A DNA stretch of 64,000 nucleotides from Paraburkholderia metrosideri (GCF_904848625.1 NZ_CAJHCP010000007.1:1-64000); one strand, 5' to 3'. Shown: positions 1 to 9,813, counted from the first letter of the stretch. Made by a program: numbers and translations. The notes: generated by a model not told the origin, from the letters alone.

Positions 1-274
1 CTGTTAATTTTTAAAGATCGATCCGCAAAACCCGCAGCGCCCACTTCCAACTTCCCGGCACCGCTTCGTTCTGCGTCGCTGCGTCTGCAGCAGAGAAACG
101 AGATTATGAAGGCTCTTTTTCGTTTCGTCAACAGTATTTTTTCGCTTTCGCTTAAAAACCTGTTCACGTCACAGCCGCTGGTTTCTGCCGCGGCCCTCGT
201 TCGCAAACGAGGAGGCGAATCTTAGGTGAACATGCGCCTCGTGACAAGGGTTTAACGGAATCTTTTTTGACGAC

Positions 275-1546
275 TCACTTACGGGTCGAACTCACCAGTG
301 CATCCATCGGAACCGCTTCGGCCATTGCGGCGTAGCCGGCATCGCTCGGGTGGATGTGATCCCCGCTGTCAAACGCGCGCTGAAGGCGGTCAGGTTGCGC
401 CCGATCACGTAGTGCGGCATCGAAATCCACGACGCCGTCGAACGCGTGACTGGAGCGAATCCACTGGTTGACGGCGAGACGAATGCTCTCCCGCTCTGCC
501 GGCAGGGATGCCGGCGTCAACGTTGCGCCAAATATCTTGACGCCACCGTGTCGCGAGGCGGCAATGACCCGCTGGTAGCCAGCAATCAGATCCGCCGCTG
601 TCACCGAGGTATGCGGGGAATCGCAGTCGAGCCCGCCACGGGGCGGCATCGCAGCGAAATTAATGTCGTTGATACCGATCAGCAGAATCGCTGTCTTGAC
701 GCCCGGTTGCCGCAACACGTCGCGATCAAAGCGACGCGCGAGCGCGTCGCCGTAACAGGCGGAGTCGTTCAGCAGCCGGTTTCCGCTGATTCCAAGATTG
801 ACGATCGCGGTCGAGCGGTTGCCCGTCTCGGCTAGCCGCCGGGCCAATGCGTCTGGCCAGCGGCGATTCTGGTTCAGGCTGGAACGCATGCCGTCGGTGA
901 TCGAATCGCCGATCGCGGCAACCGCAACCATCGGCGCAGCCGCCTCGACCGACAGTCCCGTCACCCACACGTACTGGGTAAACCGTCCGCGAAACGCTTC
1001 CGCCGACGCGTCCGCTGCATGGTTACCCGGCGCGGAAATATAGTTGACCTGGTTCGATACCCGATGCCAAGCCACGATCCGCTGCTCCGGCCCCATGAAA
1101 GCACTGACGGCATAGGGCGTGCCTTCTGTGATTCCAATAGCAACCGGATCGCTATCCAACTCCCCGCCGGCCGGAATACTCACGCCGCTTTTGCCGCCGA
1201 AGGTGACGTGCGTCGAATCCTTTTCACTAGCAGCCGCGCCACCTCCCGACCGTGCGATGCGCAGATCGTCGATCACGAGCGGCGTCTTGCCGTACTCGTT
1301 GCTCAGGTGAATTCTTGCGGATGGGCCCGACACCGTCGGGTAAATGATCTGGCGGACGGTGCGCCCAGCCACCTCAGGCGCCCGGTACAACGCCGGCAGA
1401 TCGGCTCGCTGCGGAATGGGTTGCAGCGCCGTCGCCCAGGCAGCGACCCAATGCCCGGGTGCATCGGCGGCAAAAACGGTGGGGGAAACAGCAAATTGGG
1501 CAAGCAGCGCCGCGCCGCAAGCAGCAACTAAGGTGCGAATGGTCAT
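275..1546 (-). CDS. Exported SGNH/GDSL-family hydrolase
   Basis: This is a 423-residue protein with an N-terminal signal peptide (hydrophobic residues about 6-25, likely cleavage after VFA). The SGNH blocks are visible: GDSITDG near residue 213 holds the catalytic Ser, GIND near 291 is block III, and DHIHPSDAGY near 397 gives the Asp-x-x-His pair. A roughly 200-residue N-terminal beta-rich region precedes the hydrolase domain, as in exported GDSL esterases. It probably hydrolyses ester bonds of an extracytoplasmic substrate, which cannot be named. It is monocistronic, ending about 275 bases from the window edge; the neighbouring FAD dehydrogenase gives no functional clue. Confidence 0.85.
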   Translation of the reverse strand: MTIRTLVAACGAALLAQFAVSPTVFAADAPGHWVAAWATALQPIPQRADLPALYRAPEVAGRTVRQIIYPTVSGPSARIHLSNEYGKTPLVIDDLRIARSGGGAAASEKDSTHVTFGGKSGVSIPAGGELDSDPVAIGITEGTPYAVSAFMGPEQRIVAWHRVSNQVNYISAPGNHAADASAEAFRGRFTQYVWVTGLSVEAAAPMVAVAAIGDSITDGMRSSLNQNRRWPDALARRLAETGNRSTAIVNLGISGNRLLNDSACYGDALARRFDRDVLRQPGVKTAILLIGINDINFAAMPPRGGLDCDSPHTSVTAADLIAGYQRVIAASRHGGVKIFGATLTPASLPAERESIRLAVNQWIRSSHAFDGVVDFDAALRDRAQPDRLQRAFDSGDHIHPSDAGYAAMAEAVPMDALVSSTRK

Positions 1547-1651
1547 TCGGATGGTCGGTGGAGGGTTCAGGCCAAACGTGCATTGTGCCCGATCACACCG
1601 GTGCTCGCGGACGGCGGCGGCGGCTCGTGCACGCCGCCGCGCCCAGCTTGA

Positions 1652-3274
1652 TTAACCCGCCCGCGCCCCAGTCATGTTCAACGCAAGCGCTTCGGCAACC
1701 TCGATTCCGTCGATAGCCGCCGAATAAATTCCGCCGGCATACCCTGCGCCTTCGCCCGCCGGATACAGCCCCTCGACGTTCATGCTCTGATAATCGTCCC
1801 GGCGACGCACGCGAATCGGCGACGACGTTCTCGTCTCCACGCCCGTCAGCACGGCGTCATGCATGGCGAAACCGGCGATCTTCTTGTCCATTTGCGGCAG
1901 CGCTTCGCGAATTGCCTCGATCACGTAGTCGGGCAACGCGGTGCTGAGATCCGTGGGATGCACGCCGGGCTTGTACGACGGCACCACCGAACCGAGCGAC
2001 GTAGACGGCCGACCCGCAATAAAATCACCGACCAGTTGACCCGGCGCCATATAGTTGCCGCCGCCAAGCTCGAACGCGCGTTCTTCCCATTTGCGCTGGA
2101 AAGCGATGCCGGCAAGCGGACCGCCGGGGTAATCGTCTGGCGTGATGCCGACCACGATCCCTGCATTCGCATTGCGCTCCGCCCGCGAGTACTGGCTCAT
2201 CCCGTTCGTGACGACCCGGCCGGGTTCGGACGTCGCCGCCACCACCGTACCGCCCGGACACATGCAGAAGCTATAGACCGCCCGCCCGTTGCTGGCGTGA
2301 TGCACCACCTTGTAGTCGGCGGCGCCCAGCTGTTTGTGACCGGCAAACTTGCCGAAACGGCTGCGATCGATCAGACCCTGCGGATGCTCGATCCGGAAAC
2401 CGAGCGAAAACGGCTTCGCTTCAATATAGACACCGCGATTGCTCAACATTTCGAAGGTATCGCGTGCGCTGTGACCCACCGCGAGCACGACGTGATCACA
2501 ACGGAGCGTCTCGCCCGTCGACAACTTCAGACCGCGCACTTTGCCGTCGTCAATCTCGATATCGTCAACGCGGGTTTCGAAGCGCACTTCGCCGCCCAGC
2601 TCATGAATGGTCGCGCGCATCTTTTCGACCATGCTGACCAGACGGAACGTGCCGATATGCGGCCGGCTCAGGAACAGAATGTCTTCCGGCGCACCGGCCC
2701 GGACGAATTCGTCGAGTACCTTGCGGCCATAGTGCTTCGGGTCCTTGATCTGGCTATACAGCTTGCCGTCCGAGAACGTGCCCGCGCCGCCCTCGCCGAA
2801 CTGCACGTTCGACTCGGGATTGAGCACCGACTTGCGCCACAGCCCGAACGTATCTTTCGTGCGCTCGCGCACGGCCTTGCCGCGCTCGAGAATGATCGGA
2901 CGAAAACCCATTTGCGCGAGGATCAAACCGGCGAACAGCCCGCACGGCCCCATGCCGATCACCACCGGGCGCAGCGTGGTCAATTGCGCCGGCGCCTTCG
3001 CGACGAACTTGTACGTCATGTCCGGCGTCACGCCACAGTGCGGCACGTCGGCAAGCCGCTTGAGCGCAGCCGCCTCATCCGTCACCTCGACATCGACGAT
3101 GTAAGTGAGCTTGATGTCGGCGCGTTTGCGCGCGTCGTGCGCGCGGCGAAACACGGTGTAGCGGATGAGCCCCTCTTTACCCACGCCGAGTTCCGCCAGG
3201 CGGGCACGGACAGCCTCTTCGAGAAGATTCTCAGGGTGATCGAGGGGAAGTTTGATTTCGCTTAGACGTAACAT
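1652..3274 (-). CDS. NAD(P)/FAD-dependent dehydrogenase (COG2509 type)
   Basis: This large FAD-dependent oxidoreductase has about 540 residues. After an N-terminal RNA-binding-like or ACT-sized domain of about 100 residues, the Rossmann dinucleotide motif GMGPCGLFAG appears, followed by FGEGGAGTFSDGKL, a hallmark of this family. A second nucleotide-binding stretch (VVLAVGHSARDT) lies mid-protein, and the C-terminal YPAGEGAGYAGGI segment is typical for FAD binding. I chose the internal Met (MLRLSEIKLPLDH) at 3274 because family members begin there; the frame stays open another 13 codons upstream. The substrate is unknown for the family. It is transcribed away from the paa operon. Confidence 0.85.
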   Translation of the reverse strand: MLRLSEIKLPLDHPENLLEEAVRARLAELGVGKEGLIRYTVFRRAHDARKRADIKLTYIVDVEVTDEAAALKRLADVPHCGVTPDMTYKFVAKAPAQLTTLRPVVIGMGPCGLFAGLILAQMGFRPIILERGKAVRERTKDTFGLWRKSVLNPESNVQFGEGGAGTFSDGKLYSQIKDPKHYGRKVLDEFVRAGAPEDILFLSRPHIGTFRLVSMVEKMRATIHELGGEVRFETRVDDIEIDDGKVRGLKLSTGETLRCDHVVLAVGHSARDTFEMLSNRGVYIEAKPFSLGFRIEHPQGLIDRSRFGKFAGHKQLGAADYKVVHHASNGRAVYSFCMCPGGTVVAATSEPGRVVTNGMSQYSRAERNANAGIVVGITPDDYPGGPLAGIAFQRKWEERAFELGGGNYMAPGQLVGDFIAGRPSTSLGSVVPSYKPGVHPTDLSTALPDYVIEAIREALPQMDKKIAGFAMHDAVLTGVETRTSSPIRVRRRDDYQSMNVEGLYPAGEGAGYAGGIYSAAIDGIEVAEALALNMTGARAG

Positions 3275-3428
3275 GAGATACCGGGATGCAGATGGGCCGC
3301 AAATCGCGGCCAATTCGCAATTTTATAGGTTAAGTGTGAGCGCGGGGCGGCAGCGCTAACGAAACGCCTCCGCAGCAACCCCCGACCTCTTCCTGTCGCC
3401 ACGATTCATCGGTCTCAAAAAATTTATA

Positions 3429-3444
3429 AACCGACCGGTCGGTT
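3429..3444. promoter_or_regulatory. Perfect 16-bp palindrome, probable PaaR operator
   Basis: AACCGACCGGTCGGTT is an exact inverted repeat 47 bases before the paaA start. It directly overlaps the promoter region, with a TATACT -10-like hexamer at 3449-3454. TetR-family PaaR proteins of betaproteobacteria are known to bind ACCGACCGGTCGGT-like palindromes and to release them with phenylacetyl-CoA. A TetR-family gene sits at the end of this cluster. The assignment to that regulator is inference. Confidence 0.8.
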
Positions 3445-3490
3445 GGTTTATACTGTGCCGACACAGACAACTTCCGCAGAGAGCGTCCCC

Positions 3491-4489
3491 ATGTACACGC
3501 AATCCCTGGATATTCCCGGCAATGTCGCGTCGCTCGAGGCGGGCGCGAGTTCGCCCGAGCAGACCCAATTCGACGCGGTCATGGCCGCTGACGGCAAAAT
3601 CGAAGCACAAGACTGGATGCCGGACGCTTACCGCAAGACGCTGGTGCGGCAAATCTCGCAGCACGCGCATTCGGAGATCGTCGGCATGCTGCCGGAGGGC
3701 AACTGGATCAGCCGTGCCCCCAGCCTGAAACGCAAGGCGATTCTGCTCGCCAAGGTGCAGGACGAAGCGGGTCACGGGCTCTATCTATATAGCGCGGCCG
3801 AAACGCTCGGCGTATCGCGCGATCAGCTGATCGCCGCACTGCATTCGGGCAAAGCCAAGTATTCGAGCATCTTCAATTACCCCACGCCCACCTGGGCCGA
3901 CGTCGGCGTGATCGGCTGGCTGGTGGATGGCGCGGCGATCATGAATCAGATTCCGCTGTGCCGCTGCACCTACGGACCGTACGCCCGCGCGATGATCCGC
4001 ATCTGCAAGGAAGAGTCGTTTCATCAGCGCCAGGGTTTCGACGCGCTGATGTCGATGATGGCCGGCACCGAAGCTCAACGTGAGCTGGTCCAGCAGGCGG
4101 TGAACCGCTGGTGGTGGCCGGTGCTGATGATGTTCGGTCCGAGCGACAAAGATTCGATCCATAGCAACCAGTCGTCGAAATGGGGCATCAAGCGCATTTC
4201 CAACGACGACCTGCGCCAGAAATTCGTCGACGCCACCGTCGATCAGGCCAAGGTACTCGGCGTCACGCTGCCCGACCCGGACCTGAAATGGAACGAAGCG
4301 CGCGGCCAGCACGATTACGGCGACATCGACTGGGAAGAATTCTGGCGGGTCGTCAATGGCGACGGCCCGTGCAATCGCGAACGCCTCGCTACCCGCGTCA
4401 AAGCCCATGACGAAGGTGCGTGGGTTCGCGAAGCCGCCCTCGCCCACGCTGAAAAGCAACGCCAGCGTGCGCAACAGCACGCCGCCTAA
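3491..4489 (+). CDS. paaA: Phenylacetyl-CoA epoxidase catalytic subunit PaaA
   Basis: PaaA is the oxygenase subunit of the multicomponent epoxidase that converts phenylacetyl-CoA to its 1,2-epoxide. The 332-residue protein carries the diiron ligand motifs EAGH (within [12 protein letters not shown], about residue 88) and EESFHQRQ (about residue 175), as expected for a ferritin-like di-iron oxygenase. The ATG at 3491, preceded by GAGAG, is preferred to the upstream in-frame Met at 3443, which would place coding sequence inside the operator and promoter. It is the first gene of paaABCDE, with 39 bases to paaB. Expression is probably repressed through the palindrome at 3429-3444. Confidence 0.95.
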   Translation: MYTQSLDIPGNVASLEAGASSPEQTQFDAVMAADGKIEAQDWMPDAYRKTLVRQISQHAHSEIVGMLPEGNWISRAPSLKRKAILLAKVQDEAGHGLYLYSAAETLGVSRDQLIAALHSGKAKYSSIFNYPTPTWADVGVIGWLVDGAAIMNQIPLCRCTYGPYARAMIRICKEESFHQRQGFDALMSMMAGTEAQRELVQQAVNRWWWPVLMMFGPSDKDSIHSNQSSKWGIKRISNDDLRQKFVDATVDQAKVLGVTLPDPDLKWNEARGQHDYGDIDWEEFWRVVNGDGPCNRERLATRVKAHDEGAWVREAALAHAEKQRQRAQQHAA

Positions 4490-4528
4490 CCCGAGCGACG
4501 TACCGGACAAAGAATCAGGAGAGCAGCA

Positions 4529-4813
4529 ATGAACAAGGAATGGCCGATTTGGGAAGTCTTCGTGCGCAGCAAGCAGGGACTCGACCATAAACACTGCGGC
4601 AGCCTGCACGCCGCCGACGCGCCGATGGCACTGCGCATGGCGCGCGACGTCTACACGCGCCGCCAGGAAGGCGTGAGCATCTGGGTGGTGCCGTCGTCGG
4701 CGATCACGGCGTCTGCGCCGGAAGACAAGGCGGAGCTGTTCGAACCGGCTGGCGACAAGATTTATCGCCACCCGACGTTCTACACGCTCCCCGACGAAGT
4801 CAACCACATGTAA
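4529..4813 (+). CDS. paaB: Phenylacetyl-CoA epoxidase subunit PaaB
   Basis: This is a small 94-residue subunit beginning with WPIWEVFVRSKQGLDHKHCGSLHA, which is characteristic of PaaB. The family bridges or stabilises the PaaAC heterodimers and has no catalytic metal site. A clear AGGAG ribosome site lies before the ATG at 4529. It is second in the operon, with the paaC start 8 bases after its stop, so translation is probably coupled. Length matches the family. Confidence 0.95.
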   Translation: MNKEWPIWEVFVRSKQGLDHKHCGSLHAADAPMALRMARDVYTRRQEGVSIWVVPSSAITASAPEDKAELFEPAGDKIYRHPTFYTLPDEVNHM

Positions 4814-4821
4814 GCGCCGCC

Positions 4822-5625
4822 ATGAACCCGACGCCCCAACATCTCCAATACGTGCTGCGTCTCGCGGATACCGCGCTGATCCTCGGTCAGCGTAATACCG
4901 AGTGGTGCGGCCACGGCCCGATCCTCGAAGAAGACATCGCGCAGTCGAACATGAGCCTCGATCTGATCGGCCAGGCGCGTCTGCTATACACGCACGCCGC
5001 CACGCTCGAACAGCAGCTCAACGGCAAGACGCGCACGGAAGACGACTACGCGTACTTTCGCGCCGAGCGTGACTTCGCCAACTACACGTTGGCCGAGTTG
5101 CCGCATTTCGGCCCGCTGTGCGGTACCGCGCAGGCCGAAAAGGATTACGCGGTCACGATCGTGCGCAACTTTCTGTACTCGACGCTGATGGCGCATTTGT
5201 GGACGGCGCTGACTACTTCCGCTGACGCGCAACTCGCGGCAATCGCGTCGAAGTCGATCAAGGAAACCAGCTACCACGTGCATCACGCGAGCGAGTGGCT
5301 GATCCGTTTCGGCGACGGCACCGACGAATCGCACCGCCGCGCACAAGCCGCGCTGGATTATCTGCTGCCGTACACGCGTGAGTTTTTCAGCGCGGACGTA
5401 GTGGAAGACGCCATCGCAGCCGCCGGCATCGGCCCGAAAACGTCGGACCTCGAAGCGGCCTGGCTCGACGATGTCCGCGCGACGCTGGAGCAAGCCACGT
5501 TGACGCTCCCCGATGCGGTCAAACACATCACGACCGGCAAGCACGGCGAGCATTCCGAGCACATGGGCTTCGTTCTGGCAGAGATGCAGAGCCTCGCTCG
5601 CCAGCATCCCGGCGCGACCTGGTAA
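4822..5625 (+). CDS. paaC: Phenylacetyl-CoA epoxidase structural subunit PaaC
   Basis: PaaC is a 267-residue ferritin-like helical protein that forms the structural partner of PaaA. Recognisable stretches include NTEWCGHGPILEEDIA near the N-terminus, SLDLIGQARLLY, and ETSYHVHHASEWLIRFGDGT at about residues 152-171. The family keeps the four-helix fold but lacks a complete di-iron site. The ribosome site is weak, and the start lies 8 bases after paaB, which suggests translational coupling. Length and order match paa operons of other proteobacteria. Confidence 0.95.
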   Translation: MNPTPQHLQYVLRLADTALILGQRNTEWCGHGPILEEDIAQSNMSLDLIGQARLLYTHAATLEQQLNGKTRTEDDYAYFRAERDFANYTLAELPHFGPLCGTAQAEKDYAVTIVRNFLYSTLMAHLWTALTTSADAQLAAIASKSIKETSYHVHHASEWLIRFGDGTDESHRRAQAALDYLLPYTREFFSADVVEDAIAAAGIGPKTSDLEAAWLDDVRATLEQATLTLPDAVKHITTGKHGEHSEHMGFVLAEMQSLARQHPGATW

Positions 5626-5642
5626 CCCACGGCACTCCGACG

Positions 5643-6188
5643 ATGACGACAACCTCGACAGCTCCGCACGCCGCCGACCCCACGCTTGAACGTGCGTGGG
5701 CCGTGCTCGAAGCGGTACCCGACCCAGAAATCCCGGTGGTATCGATCCGCGAACTCGGCATTCTGCGCGATGTGCGCCGCGACGTCGACGGCACGCTCGA
5801 AGTCGTCATCACGCCGACCTACTCCGGCTGCCCGGCCATGTCGCAGATTGCTGAAGATGTCGGCCACGCGCTCGACGTCGCCAACCTCGTGCCGTATCGC
5901 ATCGCCACCGTGTTGGCTCCCGCGTGGACCACCGACTGGATGACCGCCGACGCCCGCGAAAAGCTGCGCAACTACGGCATCGCGCCGCCCACGGGCAATT
6001 GCGGCTCGGCTGCGCCGTCGCAGGAAAAGGTCATGCGCTTCGTGCCGCGCTCGTTGCCCGCGCCTGCGTGTCCGCGCTGCGGCTCGGCTCACACCGAGCG
6101 TCTCGCGCAATTCGGTTCGACCGCCTGCAAAGCCTTGTACCGCTGCCTCGACTGCCGCGAACCCTTCGACTACTTCAAACCATACTGA
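5643..6188 (+). CDS. paaD: Phenylacetate degradation maturation protein PaaD
   Basis: This 181-residue protein has an N-terminal MIP18/DUF59 domain (VPDPEIPVVSIRELGILRDV, then PTYSGCPAM with the conserved Cys). Its C-terminus carries paired cysteines, CPRCGSAH and CLDCREPFDYFKPY, forming a probable zinc or Fe-S site. PaaD is thought to help mature the Fe-S cluster of the epoxidase reductase rather than to take part in the reaction. It lies 17 bases after paaC, and the paaE start follows one base after its stop, so the genes form a tight transcription unit. Confidence 0.93.
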   Translation: MTTTSTAPHAADPTLERAWAVLEAVPDPEIPVVSIRELGILRDVRRDVDGTLEVVITPTYSGCPAMSQIAEDVGHALDVANLVPYRIATVLAPAWTTDWMTADAREKLRNYGIAPPTGNCGSAAPSQEKVMRFVPRSLPAPACPRCGSAHTERLAQFGSTACKALYRCLDCREPFDYFKPY

Positions 6189-6189
6189 T

Positions 6190-7278
6190 ATGGCCACTCC
6201 GCAATTTCATCCGCTGCGTATTCGTGAAGTTCGGCCCGAAACCGTCGACGCCGTTTCGGTTGCCTTCGAAGTCCCCGCCGAACTGCGCGATCACTATCGC
6301 TTCACGCAGGGCCAGTTCGTCACGCTGAAAACGCACATCGACGGTGAGGAAACGCGCCGCTCGTATTCGATCTGCGTCGGCGTCACCGATTACGACCGCG
6401 ACGGTGAGTTGCGCATCGGTATCAAGCGCGTGCGAGGCGGGCGGTTCTCGAACTTCGCGTTCGACACGCTGCAGCCCGGCCACACGATCGACGTGATGAC
6501 GCCTGACGGTCGCTTTTTCACCCATCTGAACGCCGATCAGGGCCAGCAATACCTCGCTTTCTCAGGGGGCTCGGGCATTACGCCGGTGCTGGCGATCATC
6601 AAGTCGACGCTCGAAGTCGAGCCGCGCAGCACGTTCACGCTGGTGTACGGCAACCGCAGCGTCGATCAGATCATGTTCGCGGAAGAACTGGAAGATCTGA
6701 AAAACCGCTTCATGAATCGGTTCGTGCTTTATCACGTGCTGTCCGACGATTTGCAGGACGTCGAGTTGTTCAACGGCGTGCTCGATCAGGAAAAATGCGC
6801 AGCGTTTATCGAAAACCTGCTGCCCGCCGAGGCAATCGACGAAGCATTCATCTGCGGCCCCGGCCCGATGATGGACGCCGCCGAAGCCGCGCTGAAAGCC
6901 GCTGGCGTGCCGGCCGACAAGGTCCACGTTGAACGCTTTGGTTCGCCGCTGCCGCAAGCGGGCGTGCCGCCCGTCGAAATCACCGAAAACACGCCGGCCG
7001 CGGACCTGGAAATCGTGCTCGACGGAAAGCGTCGCAAGCTGCGCCTGCCGTATCAGGGCGTGAGCGTGCTCGATGTCGGTCTGCGTGCCGGTCTCGCGTT
7101 GCCGTACGCGTGCAAGGGCGGCGTTTGCTGCACGTGTCGCGCGAAAGTGCTAGAAGGCGAAGTGAAGATGGAGAAGAACTACACGCTGGAAGAACATGAA
7201 ATTCGCGACGGTTTCGTGCTGACGTGCCAGTGCCATCCGATCAGCGACCGCGTGGTGGTGAGCTACGACGAGCGTTGA
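6190..7278 (+). CDS. paaE: Phenylacetyl-CoA epoxidase reductase PaaE
   Basis: This 362-residue electron-transfer subunit moves electrons from NADPH to PaaA. The domain order is an FAD-binding reductase domain (RRSYSICVG, about residue 56), an NAD(P)-binding domain (FSGGSGITPVLAI, about 124; FICGPGPMMDAAEAAL, about 220), and a C-terminal 2Fe-2S ferredoxin domain. The ferredoxin cysteines are in CKGGVCCTCRAKV and the distal CQCHP. Last gene of paaABCDE; a strong hairpin terminator follows at 7350. Confidence 0.95.
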   Translation: MATPQFHPLRIREVRPETVDAVSVAFEVPAELRDHYRFTQGQFVTLKTHIDGEETRRSYSICVGVTDYDRDGELRIGIKRVRGGRFSNFAFDTLQPGHTIDVMTPDGRFFTHLNADQGQQYLAFSGGSGITPVLAIIKSTLEVEPRSTFTLVYGNRSVDQIMFAEELEDLKNRFMNRFVLYHVLSDDLQDVELFNGVLDQEKCAAFIENLLPAEAIDEAFICGPGPMMDAAEAALKAAGVPADKVHVERFGSPLPQAGVPPVEITENTPAADLEIVLDGKRRKLRLPYQGVSVLDVGLRAGLALPYACKGGVCCTCRAKVLEGEVKMEKNYTLEEHEIRDGFVLTCQCHPISDRVVVSYDER

Positions 7279-7349
7279 ATCTCGCGCAGTGGCCGTGCCT
7301 GGTGCGACATCCATAGCGCTTTCAGCAGTCCCGCGATCCGCTTACACTA

Positions 7350-7399
7350 GGGGCCGCTCGCGTCCGGACATCTGTTCCGGTCGACGGGCGGCCCCTTTT
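7350..7399 (+). terminator. Rho-independent terminator after paaE
   Basis: A GC-rich inverted repeat (GGGGCCGCtCG paired with CGggCGGCCCC) is followed by TTTT. It lies 72 bases after the paaE stop and just before the DUF1835 gene, so it probably closes the paa transcript. Confidence 0.75.
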
Positions 7400-7425
7400 G
7401 TTATTGCCACGCCCAGCCACTTCCC

Positions 7426-8238
7426 ATGAGTACGATCCACCTCACCAATGGCGATGTCGCCGCCGAGTCACTGCGCGCCGCGCTCGCCGAAGCGGGCCGC
7501 GACGATCGCGTGCACGCGTTGCGTGACGATCTGGCGGTCGGTCCGTTACGCGGCATAGACGACGTGGCGGAATTGCGCGCGAACTTCTGGGACCGTGTCA
7601 GCGCGGACACCCGGCGCGATTTCGTCCGCGAATGCCGCGAACAGACGGCGGCTCTGGAGACAATCGCCCGCGGCGAAGCCAATCTGGTGGTGTGGCACGC
7701 CGACAGTGCGTCAGACCAGTTGATGCTGCGCCGCGTGTGCTATCACCTTCGCAATAGCCCGCAGCGTCTGAATGAAGTGCGTCTGTCGATTCGCGATCTC
7801 ACCGATCCGGGAGCATGGGCGCATAGCCGCAAAGACCGCGCGACCTCGGTCGGCATGTTTGCGCCGGCGGTATTACAGGCCCGTCTGCCCGACGCCGCGC
7901 CGATCTCCGTGCTGCGCATCAGCCGGCTCGCGCTCGAATGGCAGGAAGTCAAACACGCGAACGGCGAGACGCGGCGCTGGCGTGACAACACGTTCCAGAG
8001 CGGCACCTTCGCCGAACTGGACGCGCTGATTCTCGATCGCATTACCGACGGGTGGCAACCCGCCGCGCGGATCGCCGCCGACGTGATGAGCGCCGAACTC
8101 CACTTTCTGGTCAGTGACACGATTGTGCTGTGGCGGCTGCGCGAACTGGCCGCAATCCGGCGCATCCGGCTACGCGGCGACGCAAACGCCTGGCGCACAC
8201 TGGAATTGAGCTCGGCGCTCACCCCCTGTCCACACTAA
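7426..8238 (+). CDS. DUF1835 domain-containing protein
   Basis: This 270-residue cytoplasmic protein has the DUF1835 hallmarks: an N-terminal IHLTNGDVAAESLRAAL, then HALRDDLAVGPL, and VVWHADSASDQLMLRRVCYHL in the middle. The C-terminal part (DRITDGWQPAARIAADVM) resembles the accompanying DUF3658 region. No enzymatic activity is established for the family. It sits between the paa terminator and the TetR gene, 14 bases from the latter, so the two are probably co-transcribed. Confidence 0.8.
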   Translation: MSTIHLTNGDVAAESLRAALAEAGRDDRVHALRDDLAVGPLRGIDDVAELRANFWDRVSADTRRDFVRECREQTAALETIARGEANLVVWHADSASDQLMLRRVCYHLRNSPQRLNEVRLSIRDLTDPGAWAHSRKDRATSVGMFAPAVLQARLPDAAPISVLRISRLALEWQEVKHANGETRRWRDNTFQSGTFAELDALILDRITDGWQPAARIAADVMSAELHFLVSDTIVLWRLRELAAIRRIRLRGDANAWRTLELSSALTPCPH

Positions 8239-8252
8239 TAAAACAGACGACT

Positions 8253-8864
8253 ATGGCCCGCACCCGAGCCCCCGACCACGAAACCCAACGCGAGCAGATC
8301 CTCGAACTGGCTGCGGCAAAATTTGCGCAGACCAGTTACCCCAGCACGTCGATGGCCGATCTTGCCGCCGCGAGCGGCACGTCGAAAGCCCGTCTGTACC
8401 ACTATTACGCGAGCAAAGAAGCGATTCTGTTCGACCTGCTGGATAGGTACACAAAACGGTTGATGCTGATCATCGCCGAGGTGGAAGGCGCAAGCCAGCG
8501 CCGCGGCCTCAGCGAACATGAGACGTTCGCCGAGTTGATCCGTGCATTTCTGTCCGAATATGAAACCTCGCACAGCCGGCACGTCGCGCTGCTGAACGAC
8601 GTCAAATATCTGGTCGACACCCAGCGCGAAGTCATCCTGAACCGCCAGCGCGATGTCGTCGCGGCCTTCGCGCGACAACTGGCTCGCGCCTATCCGGAGC
8701 GGGCCACGCGCGACAACCAGACCGCCCTGACGATGATGGTGTTCGGCATGATCAACTGGACCTTCACGTGGCTCAAGCCGGACGGCCGCATGGGCTACCG
8801 TGAATTCGCCGAACAGGTGGTGAATATGGTGGACCACGGTCTGGGCTCGCCGGCACGTTCTTGA
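8253..8864 (+). CDS. paaR: TetR-family regulator, probable PaaR
   Basis: This 203-residue regulator has an N-terminal TetR helix-turn-helix (MADLAAASGTSKARLYHYYASKEA, about residues 28-51) and a helical ligand-binding C-terminal domain. Its position downstream of paaABCDE, and the TetR-style palindrome before paaA, point to PaaR, the repressor relieved by phenylacetyl-CoA. The start at 8253 follows the DUF1835 stop by 14 bases; the longer open frame runs inside the upstream gene and is not used. The PaaR name comes from context, while the TetR family is clear from sequence. Confidence 0.85.
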   Translation: MARTRAPDHETQREQILELAAAKFAQTSYPSTSMADLAAASGTSKARLYHYYASKEAILFDLLDRYTKRLMLIIAEVEGASQRRGLSEHETFAELIRAFLSEYETSHSRHVALLNDVKYLVDTQREVILNRQRDVVAAFARQLARAYPERATRDNQTALTMMVFGMINWTFTWLKPDGRMGYREFAEQVVNMVDHGLGSPARS

Positions 8865-9103
8865 TTGATGCATAGCAGCAATTTGCAGAACACTGGAACC
8901 GTGCAGCTGATATGCGACATCGTGCCACGAACGCTCGTTCAGTTTATTTTTCTTTATAAATCATAAATTTAAAAATGCCGCCCCATTTTTTTAGTCACCT
9001 TCTTCGGAATTAGATACGGGTTTTCCCTAGTGATCGCTAGCGGTTTCCGCTAAAATCGTTTTTGCGGTGCACCACGCCGCTCGATCAAAAGGAGAACCCG
9101 ACC

Positions 9104-9772
9104 ATGAACATTCTGACAACCCGCACCGCCGAGCAGATCGTCGCGCACGATCGCGTATCGCGGCCGGCAGGGCGTGCGCCTGTTCTGGTCCGTGAGCTCA
9201 CCGCCATCGACCGCGACCGCCTGCTGGCCCACTTCCTCGCACTCGACGAAGATGACCGCCTGCTGCGCTTCGGCCAGGTCGTACCTAACCATGTGATCGA
9301 AAACTATGTACGCGCCATTGATTTCACGCGCGACACCGTTTTCGGCGTCTTCAATAGCAAGCTGGAACTCAGTGGCGTCGGGCATCTTGCCTATCTCCCC
9401 GCTGAAGGCGACAAGCGCACGGCGGAATTCGGCGTGTCGGTGCTGGAAAGTGCACGCGGCGAGGGTATCGGCTCGAAGCTGTTTGAGCGCGCCGCCATTC
9501 GCAGCCGCAATACGCACGTCACGACCCTCTATATCCACTGCCTGTCGCGCAATTCGACGATGATGCACATCGCGAAGAAGGCCGGCATGAAGATCGAATA
9601 CGCGTATGGCGAAGCCGACGCTTATCTGACGCTGTCGCCGGCGGATCAAACGAGCATCATCGCTGAGATGCTTCAGGAACAGGCTGCGGTGTTCGACTAC
9701 GCGCTCAAGCGCCAGGCCCGCCAGGCATCCAAGTTGTTCGAGTCGTTCATGCCGACGGCCGCTGCGGCCTGA
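9104..9772 (+). CDS. GNAT-family N-acetyltransferase
   Basis: This is a 222-residue protein with a GNAT core. It shows DRDRLLAHFLALDEDDRLLRFG near the N-terminus, a central beta strand (GVGHLAYLP), and the acetyl-CoA loop SVLESARGEGIGSKLFERA at about residues 115-133. The acceptor substrate is unknown. The start at 9104 follows a good AGGAG site; the upstream in-frame ATG at 9062 has no such site. A hairpin terminator follows, shared with the converging Lrp gene. Confidence 0.85.
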   Translation: MNILTTRTAEQIVAHDRVSRPAGRAPVLVRELTAIDRDRLLAHFLALDEDDRLLRFGQVVPNHVIENYVRAIDFTRDTVFGVFNSKLELSGVGHLAYLPAEGDKRTAEFGVSVLESARGEGIGSKLFERAAIRSRNTHVTTLYIHCLSRNSTMMHIAKKAGMKIEYAYGEADAYLTLSPADQTSIIAEMLQEQAAVFDYALKRQARQASKLFESFMPTAAAA

Positions 9773-9813
9773 AAAGTCTGGACTGACGCAGCGATAGCAG
9801 CTTCGGCGAAATG

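Noticed and set aside
1859..3265. Long open frame on the plus strand (468 codons)
   Set aside because: It is antisense to the FAD dehydrogenase, has shadow-type composition rich in Arg and His, and shows no domain.
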